Shown here: positions 56,563 to 64,000 of the stretch, in pieces | Layout of the letters: each line of letters begins with the position of its first letter | Position numbering within the stretch: position 1 is the first letter of the stretch | Assembly: GCA_018287875.1 (NCBI GenBank) | Contig: JAGVVL010000009.1 | Location: forward strand, 186,001-250,000 | DNA length: 64,000 bases | From: Nigrospora sphaerica | Lineage: Eukaryota; Ascomycota; Sordariomycetes; Amphisphaeriales; Apiosporaceae | Direction of reading: 5' to 3' | Notes under the pieces: model-generated | Told to the model about the DNA's origin: nothing | Databases searched by the model: none | The model's input: only the letters and a program-made list of their open reading frames with translations | Translations under genes and position numbers: made by a program

Positions 56563-56576
56563 TAAGTAATGCGGTA
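56563..56576. repeat. 14-bp target-site duplication, right copy
   Basis: TAAGTAATGCGGTA directly following the TAAG-repeat tail of the LINE; identical to 52930-52943. Confidence 0.9.
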
Positions 56577-56679
56577 CGTAGGGTTTGTATTTTCAGGGAT
56601 AGAAAGCGTTTAGGGTAAGTCCGAGACTTGCCCAACTTGAACACTAGGTTTCCGATGATTGGCTGAAGGTAACTGACTG

Positions 56680-56696
56680 TTATTATTATTATTATT
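56680..56696. repeat. (TTA)n microsatellite
   Basis: Five to six TTA units. Confidence 0.9.
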
Positions 56697-56789
56697 CTTA
56701 CACCTAGCGACCTGTTTATGTATTAGAGTTATCATTAATTAAGGCTATATTTGAAGTTCAATTGATAGGGCTGGTTTTCGCTAGCTGAT

Positions 56790-56839
56790 TTTTGGGGGAC
56801 CCGAAAGCGGGGGGGCCCGAATGGGGGTCCTCAAACTTA
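56790..56839 (-). repeat. Solo pogo-type terminal inverted repeat
   Basis: Read on the minus strand it gives TA then AGTTTGAGGACCCCCATTCG followed by a run of G/C. This matches TA then AGTTCGAGGACCCCCATTTG at 62979-63000, the end of the pogo-like element. Orientation makes it the right end of an element that would extend leftwards. No matching left end was found before the LINE. Confidence 0.65.
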
Positions 56840-57347
56840 GTACATAACCCGGAGAAGTTCCAGCTCTTCGTCACGGTAACGAAGTACTACAAAACTATAG
56901 GGACTTGCTGCACGGACCCTTACCTGACCGACACTCCAATCTGGGAAAGACCCTGTGCGCGACGGTTAGGCCAATCAGCTGTGGAACCGACGCAGATTCG
57001 CTATACCGCCCACATCCCGTGTCTCAGATGCAGATTGCCAAGTCAATTAATACCGTGCTTCATCCGTGCCATCATTCTAGCCCGCGTACACAGTCTTTCA
57101 CCGGCTGAAAAAAGGCGGTGGCATACCGATTGAGAAAAACCTCGTGTAGAAATCGACTATAATAGTCGTGATGGCTCCGGCTGAACGAGGAAGGAAAATC
57201 ATCACTAAACACCACGGATTGATACTCTGACTCTTACTCACACAACACTCTTTCAATCTCAACCTCATTGAACACTCTTTAAATCTCGACCTCGTTCAAC
57301 CATCTTTTCATCACACCCGAACCCGATTTGCTTCATAAGCTATCAAA

Positions 57348-57980
57348 ATGCGCTTCACTGCTATCACCGCCGTCGCTCTGATCGCCGCCGCCCCGGCTTA
57401 CGCCGCCCGCGATGCAACCTCGATTCTGGATGGTCACTCTCAGATCACTGACAAGGCTAACGAGCTCACTGGTCTCTTTGGCAGCCTACTCGGCGGCGGC
57501 GGCTCTGGGGGAAGCCCGCTTGCCGTGATCGATGTAAGGCTACCGCAAATCCTCGATGATTAACAATGCTAACATTCCCAGCCCATCTTGAAGAATATTC
57601 CCGTCCTGGGCGGCTTGATCGCGAACCAAGGTGGGCTTGCCAGTGGCCTTGGCCTTCCCCTCCGCGAGGGCCGCTCCTTGAACCGCCGTGCTTCGTCTTA
57701 TAGCCCGAAGGACATATGCACCTCGTTCGGCGAAATGGGCCAATCCGGCGGCAACCTTATTGCTGCCATCCTAGGCGCGATTCCCTTCCTTCAGGAGAAT
57801 GGTATGGTCAACGAGGCACAACAGATCCTTGACCAACTCAAAGGTCTCAACCTCCCCGGGGGCATCCCGGAGCTCATCAAGGAGTTCACCAGCGTTGCCC
57901 CCGACTGCGCCCACACGACCATGGCAAACAGTTTCCTCGCCCCGATTCTTAGCCTCCTCGGCAACATCGGCAACATCTAG
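57348..57980 (+). CDS. Small secreted protein with Kex2-type site
   Basis: Exons 57348-57533 and 57582-57980 are joined in phase 0 by a 48-bp intron (GTAAGG, GCTAAC branch, CAG) and encode 194 residues. The N-terminus is a textbook signal peptide (MRFTAITAVALIAAAPAYAA). A Gly/Leu-rich pro-like segment (LLGGGGSGGSP, VLGGLIANQGGLASGLGLP) ends in a dibasic site, SLNRR, likely cut by Kex2. The mature part would start ASSYSPKDICTSF. It has only two cysteines (KDIC and APDC), enough for one disulfide, and amphipathic Leu/Ile-rich helices (NLIAAILGAIPFLQENG, SFLAPILSLLGNIGNI). The cysteine count excludes a hydrophobin. It is a candidate secreted effector or surface-active peptide. The gene is intact. 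Confidence 0.85.
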
Positions 57981-58439
57981 GCCACCGTTTCACCCTCCTT
58001 GAGGCGTGGGGATAACTCGGAATCATTCTGGCTGAACAGCTGAGTTGGAGATTATGCTAGCGTGCGCCTAGCAGGGTTTTATTCACCTAGGTCGTGGGCC
58101 GGTAGTTCTGTAAGCAACCACGCTTTAAGTCTACCTTACCGGCCTAGGTCAGGCAAATCCTTGCCTTTTCACTTCTTTATCTTTAGAGAGCACCTAATAT
58201 TATAATCCGTGGCTTTATCTTTCATCTTAGTCTACATCTGAGTTCACATTTTGCTGGGATCCTATCCTGTTTTAGTTGGGCCCTGAGGTTGCTAACGAAA
58301 ACTCCACTTGCAGTCTAAGTAGTGTGGTGTCTTAAACCGCAAGGTCTCACAGGTAATAATCTGAGACGTTTGGAGATGGCGAAAGATAAGCGAAGGGTAA
58401 AGGACGTATTTTAAACCTACTTAAAAGTTATCTTTCAGG
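57981..58439. other. Intergenic, 3' flank of the secreted-protein gene
   Basis: Nothing recognised up to the TA target site of the Fot1-like element. Confidence 0.5.
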
Positions 58440-58441
58440 TA

Positions 58442-58487
58442 AGCTATGGGGTCTATCACGGGACAGGCCCATCAAATCGCCACACGT
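58442..58487 (+). repeat. Left TIR of Fot1-like element
   Basis: Starts AGCTATGGGGTCTATCACGG and continues GACAGGCCCATCAAATCGCC. It matches the reverse complement of 60328-60373 with a handful of substitutions. Confidence 0.93.
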
Positions 58488-58616
58488 CTGGCGATAGTTT
58501 GGCGTGTTCCTTTTTTGCTTCAACACCAAATATATTAGTCACCTACGCTTGGTTTTAACTAAACGGTATACCATTCGAATTGCCACTCTTTGCCCTTTCG
58601 TTTGATATCTGTTTTA

Positions 58617-60088
58617 ATGGATGAACTGCAGCTGGCTGCCGCTCTCCTCCAAGTCTGCCAAGGAGATAGCATCCGGTCTGTCGCCAAGCAATACAGGGTC
58701 TCTAGACACTACCTCACGTCTCGTTTCGAGTGCAAGCCTCTCAAACACACTGCTCAAAGGCATGGTCAAGCTCTCAGTGAGGTCCAGGAGCACTGGATGG
58801 TCCAGTGGGTGTTGCTCCAGGCCAGACTTGGCTGGGCTCCTCAGCACAACCGCTTCAAGCTCTTCGCGCAGTCAATCATACACCAGTCCGGCAGCAGCCA
58901 CACCATCGGAGATAGGTGGCATCGCCGTTTCTTCAGGCGCTGGCCGCAGCTGAAGACAATGCTCTCGAGGGAATGGATTTCCAGCGTGTTAATGATGCCA
59001 CACGCGAAAACATCGAGGAGTTCTTCTCGAGGCTGAACGATGAGCGCATCCGCGACATCCCTAAGGAGCACACATGGAACTTCGACGAGGTTGGCGCTCA
59101 GATTGGCCTTGGAGACTGTCCTTTCGTTATCGGACCCTCTGCTCTCACGGAGGTCTTCACTCTGTAAGCCACGAGAGGCGAGTGGACGACGTCTTTAGAG
59201 TCTGTCTCTACAGCTGGCCGCGCCCTGTCTCCCTTAGTCATCTTTAAGGGGAGACAGGTCCAACAGCAATGGTTAACCACGCAGCCAGACGAAGGGGACT
59301 TCGTAGACTGGCAATTTGAGGCCTCAGAGGCCGGTTGGACCTCCAATTCAATTGCCCTGCGTTGGCTGAGACAGATGTTCTTGCCACAGACTGCTCCAGA
59401 GGACCCTAAGCAGTGGCGCCACCTCATCCTTGACGGCCATGCCAGCCACTGCAGCGAGGAGTTCATGTTGGGGTGTTTCAAGGCCAAGGTCTGGCTGAAC
59501 TTCCTTCCGGCACACACCTCGCAGGTCCTCCAGCCTCTGGACCTCGGCCCCTTTTCGGTATTGAAGCGCGCTTACCGGAAACACCTTCGCCAGGCCTGCG
59601 TGTCCAGTTCAACGATGACGCCGAAGTAACCAGAGTTCCTGGAGGCCTGGAATAAGGCTCGGAAGGAAGCCCTGACTCCAGAGCACATTGCCATATGCTG
59701 GAAAGCGACCAATATCTATCTACGGGACCCCCTCAAGGCCATTAACAGCCGACTGGCAAGGCAAAGGGACCAGGACAGGCCGGAGGGGTCAACTTGGAGC
59801 GTTCTGCAGCTGCCAGAGGACCCCCTGCTGTCGGAAGTGTCCGCTATAGACGTCAAGACCCCAAGTTCTTCAAGGCAGATACAGCACATCCATCGCGAGC
59901 TGCGTGTGGTTGACTCAGTGTACAGCAATGCCACCTTACGCCAGGTCTTCAGGAAGACCGGCAAGGCCTTAGACCTTGCAAGCGCCGAGATCTCCAGCCA
60001 CAAGCATGAACGCGACCAATTGGCTGCTGCGCTGGATCTCCAGAAGCCCCAAAAACGTCGCAAGGTCCAGAAAACTGCTCAAGAGTGA
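58617..60088 (+). pseudogene. Fot1/pogo transposase pseudogene
   Basis: ATG 58617 opens the N-terminal psq/CENP-B-type DNA-binding region (MDELQLAAALLQVCQG, SIRSVAKQYRVSRHYLTSR, then RWHRRFFRRWPQLKT). A one-base shift near 58965 is needed to reach LEGMDFQRVNDATREN. From there the frame is interrupted by TAA at 59165 and TAA at 59627. DDE_1 landmarks are present: HTWNFDEVGAQIGLG, HLILDGHASHCSEEF, and PAHTSQVLQPLDLGPFSVLK. The C-terminus is a coiled-coil basic tail (QKPQKRRKVQKTAQE) ending at 60088. Both stops fit CAA-to-TAA changes. Confidence 0.9.
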
Positions 60089-60327
60089 TTCGTGACCATG
60101 CTAGACGTTCGCAAAGTCAAGGAGGACTTGGCGACACCTAGTGGTGAGGCTGGTGCGGTCACTGCGCAGTCGCCATCGATCGCGTCGGGAAGTTCGGTTA
60201 CAGAAAGCAGTTCTGAAATAGAGGAGGAGATAAAAGTCTCTTTGAGATAATCGGTTTGTCTGTATCTATTGTGGTTGTTAAGATAATTGGTTTTGTTTGC
60301 TTTAATATTACATGGCGATGTCTTAAA

Positions 60328-60373
60328 ACGCGTGGCGGTTTGATGGGCCTGTCCCTTGATCGACCCCCTAGCT
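60328..60373 (-). repeat. Right TIR of Fot1-like element
   Basis: On the minus strand it starts AGCTAGGGGGTCGATCAAGG then GACAGGCCCATCAAACCGCC, matching the left TIR, and is followed by the TA duplication. Confidence 0.93.
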
Positions 60374-60375
60374 TA

Positions 60376-61119
60376 AGTTCATTACTGTCAGATGTACTGC
60401 ATGACAGCTGTGCGCCAGCCGGCAGAAGCAAAGAACTACGTAAAATTGGAATCGTACTCCACTAGCCGACAGCGGGGATCGGGGAGAGAACAACTTCAGA
60501 TCATCAATTGAGATGCGACGGATGACCCGAGAATCGAACACATCTTGTTCATCAGCCGGGACCACCAGTCTAATGAACCGGTTCACCCACATCCCATGAC
60601 CGTACCGGCAGATAGCGGTGAACGGCAAAAGGGGGGCGCTTCTGGCAAATTTCAGCCCTGTAGGCCTTGACAGTAGTTCGGAAGCACCCTTGAGTACTTA
60701 TAAATGCGGTTCCTTGAGGCACTGGCGGCAGGTGACTTTACTAATGGTACTTGAACTTATATCCACGACGAAGCTGTTGACTACAGAAGTAGCTAGCATT
60801 GGCACTGGTTTACTCACCGAGTCATGCATCACTCGTCCTCATTTCGTCAAACAGTCAGGCCAGAATTCGTTCAGCCGCAGCCGACAACCGAATCAAGCAT
60901 CCAGCGCCGCGTTTGGTGGCGTCATGCTGCTGAAAATAGCACGCATTTGGGCCAATGCGACCAATAGACGTGCTTTGCCAAGGACGGTCCCATAGCGCTA
61001 GGCAGCAGCCGTTCAGCTAGCGAGCGTTCGGACCGAGCAATAAGGGTCGGCGTCCCGAGAGTCCATGTTCCTGGACGTCTTCTCTTTTCCTCTTGTGGCT
61101 TTTCCGTAATACGACCGAA
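60376..61119. other. Right flank of Fot1-like element
   Basis: A minus-strand frame (60628-60500) reads AICRYGHGMWVNRFIRLVVP and DEQDVFDSRVIRRISIDDLK, protein-like and without recognised domain. It runs into the transposon insertion and could be a gene remnant. The rest shows nothing. Confidence 0.35.
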
Positions 61120-62898
61120 ATGTCCTTTCAAACAGGGCAGCGACCGACCGACAATGAGCAGGCCGAGGCGCTGTTGTCTTGCGACGAGGGGCTGACGCCC
61201 ACCGCACTGAGCACCACCGACAACGACGACCACGACCACGACCACGACGCATGGCCCGTGGTGAATGAGTCCGGCAATGGTCCGGCCATGGCCGACGGTC
61301 TCACAAACGAGAAGCTGGCCCTCGTCGAAAAAGACAGGGGGACTGAGGCCCTTGGACGGCCGCAAAGCCGGATTGGCGCCCTGGACGCTCAAAAGGGCCT
61401 CGCGGTTTCCGGTGCCAGGACGCGGCAGCTGCGGGCGCACCCGTGGCACAGAGTTATCACAGGGACATGCTTCTGGGTCATGCTGTTGGCAAATATCTTC
61501 GTGTACACGGGAGCATACAGACCCATCTGGAGGACCTTGTAGGCTTCCCCGGTGTATCGAGAGCGCTTCTGGGCGAATGCTGACGAGTCCCCCAGTTTTC
61601 CGAGGCCCGGCCCTCATCTACCGCTTCCACCACTAAACTCGACCATGGCGATGGTTCCTCGACCGTCCAACTCGACCACGGCATTGCTCCCTCCGGACCA
61701 CAGCACACCAGCGCCGCAGCCCAGCCCATCGGCCATTACCAGCGCCGTCCGGCCCGGGCCCACGGCCGCACCCGCAAGCGGTCCCCGCCACCGCGAAGCC
61801 GTAATGCTGGCCGATCTAGGCCGCGGCCACTCCGAGGTCTGGGTCTGGCACCGGACGCGCAATAACACGCTCGTGCGGCGGGCGATGCACCGGCCCGGGG
61901 TCGCATGGGAGGACGGCGGCGGCACGGGCTTCCTCGGCGCGCCCGTCGTGGCGCCCGCCTCCGATCTGGGGTGGCAATCGCACCTCGCCTTCGCCATCGA
62001 GGCCGCGACGGGCGCCATGCAGTACTCGGTGTGTCAGGCCCGGGGCGGCTGGCGGGCGGGCGGCGCGTGGACCGGCCTCGGGGGCCGCCGCTTCGTCTAC
62101 CAGCCGACCGTCGCCGTCAGCAACCGCGGGGCCGTCACCGTCATGGCCGTGGGCGCCGACGGCTACCTGCACTACAACGAGCTGGTCGGATCGCACCCGG
62201 AGCCCAGATGGGACGGGTGGCGCATCGTGGCCAGCGGCTTCGCCGGCGAGGTCGCCCTGGCGCCCCCGCGCCTCCGCGAGCATCGCGAGCACCCCGTCTA
62301 CCTGGTTGGGCTCAAGGACGGCCAGTACCAGTACGCCAAGGCCCTGCGCGGGCCCTTCAACTTTGGTCCCCTGGGGGTCCCCGACCTGTGCCGCGGCCGG
62401 GAGCTGGGCTGGCCGCGCCTCCTCCAGCACTACGGCGACCCGGCCCAGCTGTTCGTCGCGTGCGCCGGGCGCGTCTGGAACAAGGCCTACGACCACGCGA
62501 CGGGCACGTGGTCGGCCCAGTGGCGGGCCTTTGGCGACGGGCCCCCGGGCCTGCACCACCTCGCGCACGGGCAGGCCGCCACGACGGCCCGCCTGCTCTC
62601 GCGCGCATCCGACGGCTGCGTCTACCACATTGGGCGCCACGGCATCGTGGGCCCGGACCAGCCGCTCTGGGACCCCTGGCAGAAGCTCTGGTGCCCCGCG
62701 GTGCCGCGGAATCTGACCGCCGACGATGCGCGCGACTTGACGCTGGCCGTGGCCGAACGGCCCGACTCGCTTGTCAGCGTGCTGATTGGCGACGTCGGCG
62801 GCGAGCTGTATTACAACCGCTTGCTGTCGCTGTCCTTTCACGAAGACGGCAGTATACACGCCGCCCAGCCTTTCGAGACGGTGGAGCGTCCCGAGTAG
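61120..62898 (+). CDS. Type II membrane protein with beta-propeller lectin-like ectodomain
   Basis: From ATG 61120 the frame gives a polar cytoplasmic N-terminus with a DHDHDHD run, then one transmembrane segment (VITGTCFWVMLLANIFVYTG). A Pro/Ser/Thr-rich stalk (SAITSAVRPGPTAAPASGP) follows, and then about 330 residues of repeated blades (LGWQSHLAFAIEAATGAMQY, PTVAVSNRGAVTVMAVGADG with YLHY, QLFVACAGRVWNKAY, RLLSRASDGCVYHIG). Blades of this type form PLL/fucose-lectin-like propellers in fungal cell-surface proteins. A TAG at 61540-61542 interrupts the frame. Either it is a nonsense change (CAG-to-TAG), or it is the last codon of a 42-bp GT-AG intron (61501-61542), which would keep the frame but remove the end of the membrane segment. 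GC-rich third positions and no other break favour a functional or very recently lost gene. Confidence 0.7.
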
Positions 62899-62980
62899 GA
62901 GTTGGACCGATCCCTAGATGTGAAAGGAACCTTAGAGGCACCCAACCGTAGCTTCTGCCTGTCCATGCTGCCGAGTGTTA

Positions 62981-64000
62981 AGTTCGAGGACCCCCATTTG
63001 GCCCCCCCCCCCCACATTTGGGCCCCTTTAGCTTAATCGTACGAAAATTAACCTTCCTACTTCAACCGACTACATATTCCTAATTCATAACAACCAGGAT
63101 ACAAGAACCAGCCTCACTTAGGCTTTCGCTATCGCTCTCTTGATCTAGACCACTTTCAATTTCCCTAACTGCCAATTGAGCCCGGTGGATGTCTTCGATA
63201 TTCACGAACTTCGAATTAGGGCTTAAATCCACCTTCTTTCTCTTCCTTGGTTTAATAGCCTCAATCTTAGCTTCGAGAGCCTGGATCTGCCTTTGGGCAG
63301 TAGCCAATTGGACGTTTTTCTCATCAAAGGCCTTTTGAATCTTCCGGAAAAGTAGCCGTTGAGTGGTTGAGTGTTCCGCTAGCTGGTTCGAAAGCTGTAC
63401 TTGGTCCTTGAAGTCCGACGTCTTCTTTGGAGTAGACCAAACCACTGTAGAGGTACTGGATCTCTTTTTAGGTGTTGAGAAGACTCTGTTTAAGTGGGAT
63501 TGCTTCGATTCTGTCGTGCTAGGTGTTATTTGGTGTGCATTTTGAACTAAATTCCGACTGAGAAGCGGCTTAGCTATACTCACCGGCCAGAGACCGGCGG
63601 CTTTCCACCCATTCCGGATATTCTGGCCGGTAAGACCAGCTAAGCGAGCCTTCTGGTAGCAGGCAAGAAAATTTCGCTTGCCAACTACCGTTGAGTCCGT
63701 TAACTGAGTCAGAAATCCGAGCTCTTTCCGGTACGCCGATTTTAAAGAACTGAAAACGGCTAAATCGAGAGGTTGGAGGACGTGAGAGGTATGAGGGGGC
63801 GAAAAGAGAAGGTAAATCCGATGAGAGAAGCACTGAAACATAAAATCAGTTGTTGTATGGCTGCCATGGCCGTCCATAACGAGTAGGCGGTACTCGGAAG
63901 GGTCCTTAGGGGCAGTATTCGGGATGAAGACCTTCTCGAGCCACTCGAGTGCTGTTTGGTCTGTGATCCATCCGTTTTCGGTTGCAGTAAACTTCCAGCC
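62981..64000 (-). mobile_element. Pogo-like DNA transposon, partial at window edge
   Basis: Begins after TA (62979-62980) with AGTTCGAGGACCCCCATTTG and a C/G-rich inverted-repeat end, and contains the transposase on the minus strand, open to the window edge. The other end lies beyond 64000. Confidence 0.8.
63080..64000 (-). CDS. Pogo-like DDE transposase, C-terminal part
   Basis: The frame is open from base 64000 to the stop at 63080 with no break. Visible: WKFTATENGWITDQTALEWL and EKVFIPNTAPKDPSEYRLLV, then the second catalytic aspartate in MDGHGSHTTTDFMFQCF, then PPHTSHVLQPLDLAVFSSLK with the third. The C-terminus carries the usual regulatory tail: NGWKAAGLWPVS, a polar linker with STPKKRSS, and a coiled coil with the basic segment KPRKRKKVDLSPN. 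The N-terminal DNA-binding half and first catalytic aspartate are outside the window. Unlike the Fot1-like copy at 58.4 kb it carries no stop here, so it may be an active or recently active element. Confidence 0.9.
   Translation of the reverse strand, partial: GWKFTATENGWITDQTALEWLEKVFIPNTAPKDPSEYRLLVMDGHGSHTTTDFMFQCFSHRIYLLFSPPHTSHVLQPLDLAVFSSLKSAYRKELGFLTQLTDSTVVGKRNFLACYQKARLAGLTGQNIRNGWKAAGLWPVSIAKPLLSRNLVQNAHQITPSTTESKQSHLNRVFSTPKKRSSTSTVVWSTPKKTSDFKDQVQLSNQLAEHSTTQRLLFRKIQKAFDEKNVQLATAQRQIQALEAKIEAIKPRKRKKVDLSPNSKFVNIEDIHRAQLAVREIESGLDQESDSESLSEAGSCILVVMN

Larger units (their letters stand above)
56577..57347. other. Intergenic region with solo transposon end
   Basis: It holds the former flank of the LINE insertion site, a (TTA)n run at 56680-56696, the solo inverted-repeat end at 56790-56839, and the pyrimidine-rich 5' flank of the secreted-protein gene. 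In that flank CTCAACCTCATTGAACACTC is followed by a close repeat, CTCGACCTCGTTCAACC (57255-57303). Confidence 0.6.
58442..60373 (+). mobile_element. Fot1-like (pogo superfamily) DNA transposon, 1,932 bp
   Basis: Terminal inverted repeats of about 46 bp, TA target duplications (58440-58441 and 60374-60375) and an internal DDE transposase pseudogene define a complete element. The length is close to that of Fot1 of Fusarium. Two in-frame stops and a frameshift make it non-autonomous, but its ends are well preserved, so it could still be mobilised by a related transposase. Confidence 0.93.

Noticed and set aside
61614..62951. Minus-strand 347-codon and plus-strand alternative 348-codon ORFs
   Set aside because: GC-rich third-position shadows of the beta-propeller protein; no domain features.
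1..64000. CRISPR arrays, operons, riboswitches or prokaryotic regulatory sites
   Set aside because: The window is eukaryotic (spliceosomal introns, fungal domains) and no spaced direct-repeat array is present.

Overview
This window reads as nuclear DNA of a filamentous ascomycete (Pezizomycotina). The evidence is short (about 48-79 bp) GT-AG introns with CTAAC/CTGAC-type branch sites, a Zn2Cys6 regulator, HET, NB-ARC-TPR and NACHT-WD40 incompatibility-type receptors, and Tad1-like LINEs, Fot1/pogo and Tc1-like transposons. The order (possibly Sordariomycetes) is a guess. The gene density, the many broken genes and the mixture of mobile elements mark it as an accessory, fast-evolving region rather than a core chromosomal segment.

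Layout. 1-3 kb: 3' part of a NACHT-WD40 receptor with 18 exact-length 126-bp WD40 units. 6.1-8.1 kb: a double-chromodomain protein whose chromodomains sit in a second exon. 10.8-11.7 kb: a four-helix membrane protein. 12.3-16.2 kb: a complete HET-NB-ARC-TPR receptor with 13 exact-length 126-bp TPR units. 17.9-18.6 kb: a small Zn2Cys6 regulator. 19.8-22.3 kb: a decayed gene inside a diverged tandem segmental duplication. 23.3-23.8 kb: a compact RNase III-like protein with a degenerate active site. 25-26.3 kb: a truncated nucleoside-phosphorylase-like domain and a Tc1-like transposase relic split by a 278-bp insertion. 29.9-31.3 kb: a BTB/POZ protein. 31.5-32.05 kb: an NTM1-type N-terminal methyltransferase pseudogene. 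33.7-36.3 kb: a JmjC protein. 37-38 kb: a broken secreted-protein gene. 38.4-39.4 kb: a second double-chromodomain protein. 40.4-43.7 kb: a coiled-coil/nuclease-like/kinase-like protein preceded by a truncated, diverged copy of its own 5' end. 45.1-49.8 kb: a LINE whose ORF2 has three stops. 51.9-52.9 kb: a multi-span membrane protein. 52.9-56.6 kb: a 5'-truncated RNase H-bearing LINE flanked by a 14-bp target-site duplication. 57.3-58.0 kb: a small secreted protein. 58.4-60.4 kb: a 1,932-bp Fot1-like transposon with TIRs and TA duplication. 61.1-62.9 kb: a type II membrane protein with a beta-propeller lectin-like ectodomain. 63-64 kb: a pogo-like transposon running off the window.

Two themes connect the region. 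The first is non-self recognition: the two receptors with homogenised repeats and the phosphorylase-like fragment (a domain often found as an N-terminal module of fungal NLR-like proteins). The second is chromatin and genome defence: two double-chromodomain proteins and a JmjC protein lie among transposons whose genes are broken mainly by codons explainable by C-to-T or G-to-A change. That these genes act together is inference; nothing in the sequence shows co-regulation. Much of the remaining sequence (about a third) carries no gene I can support.
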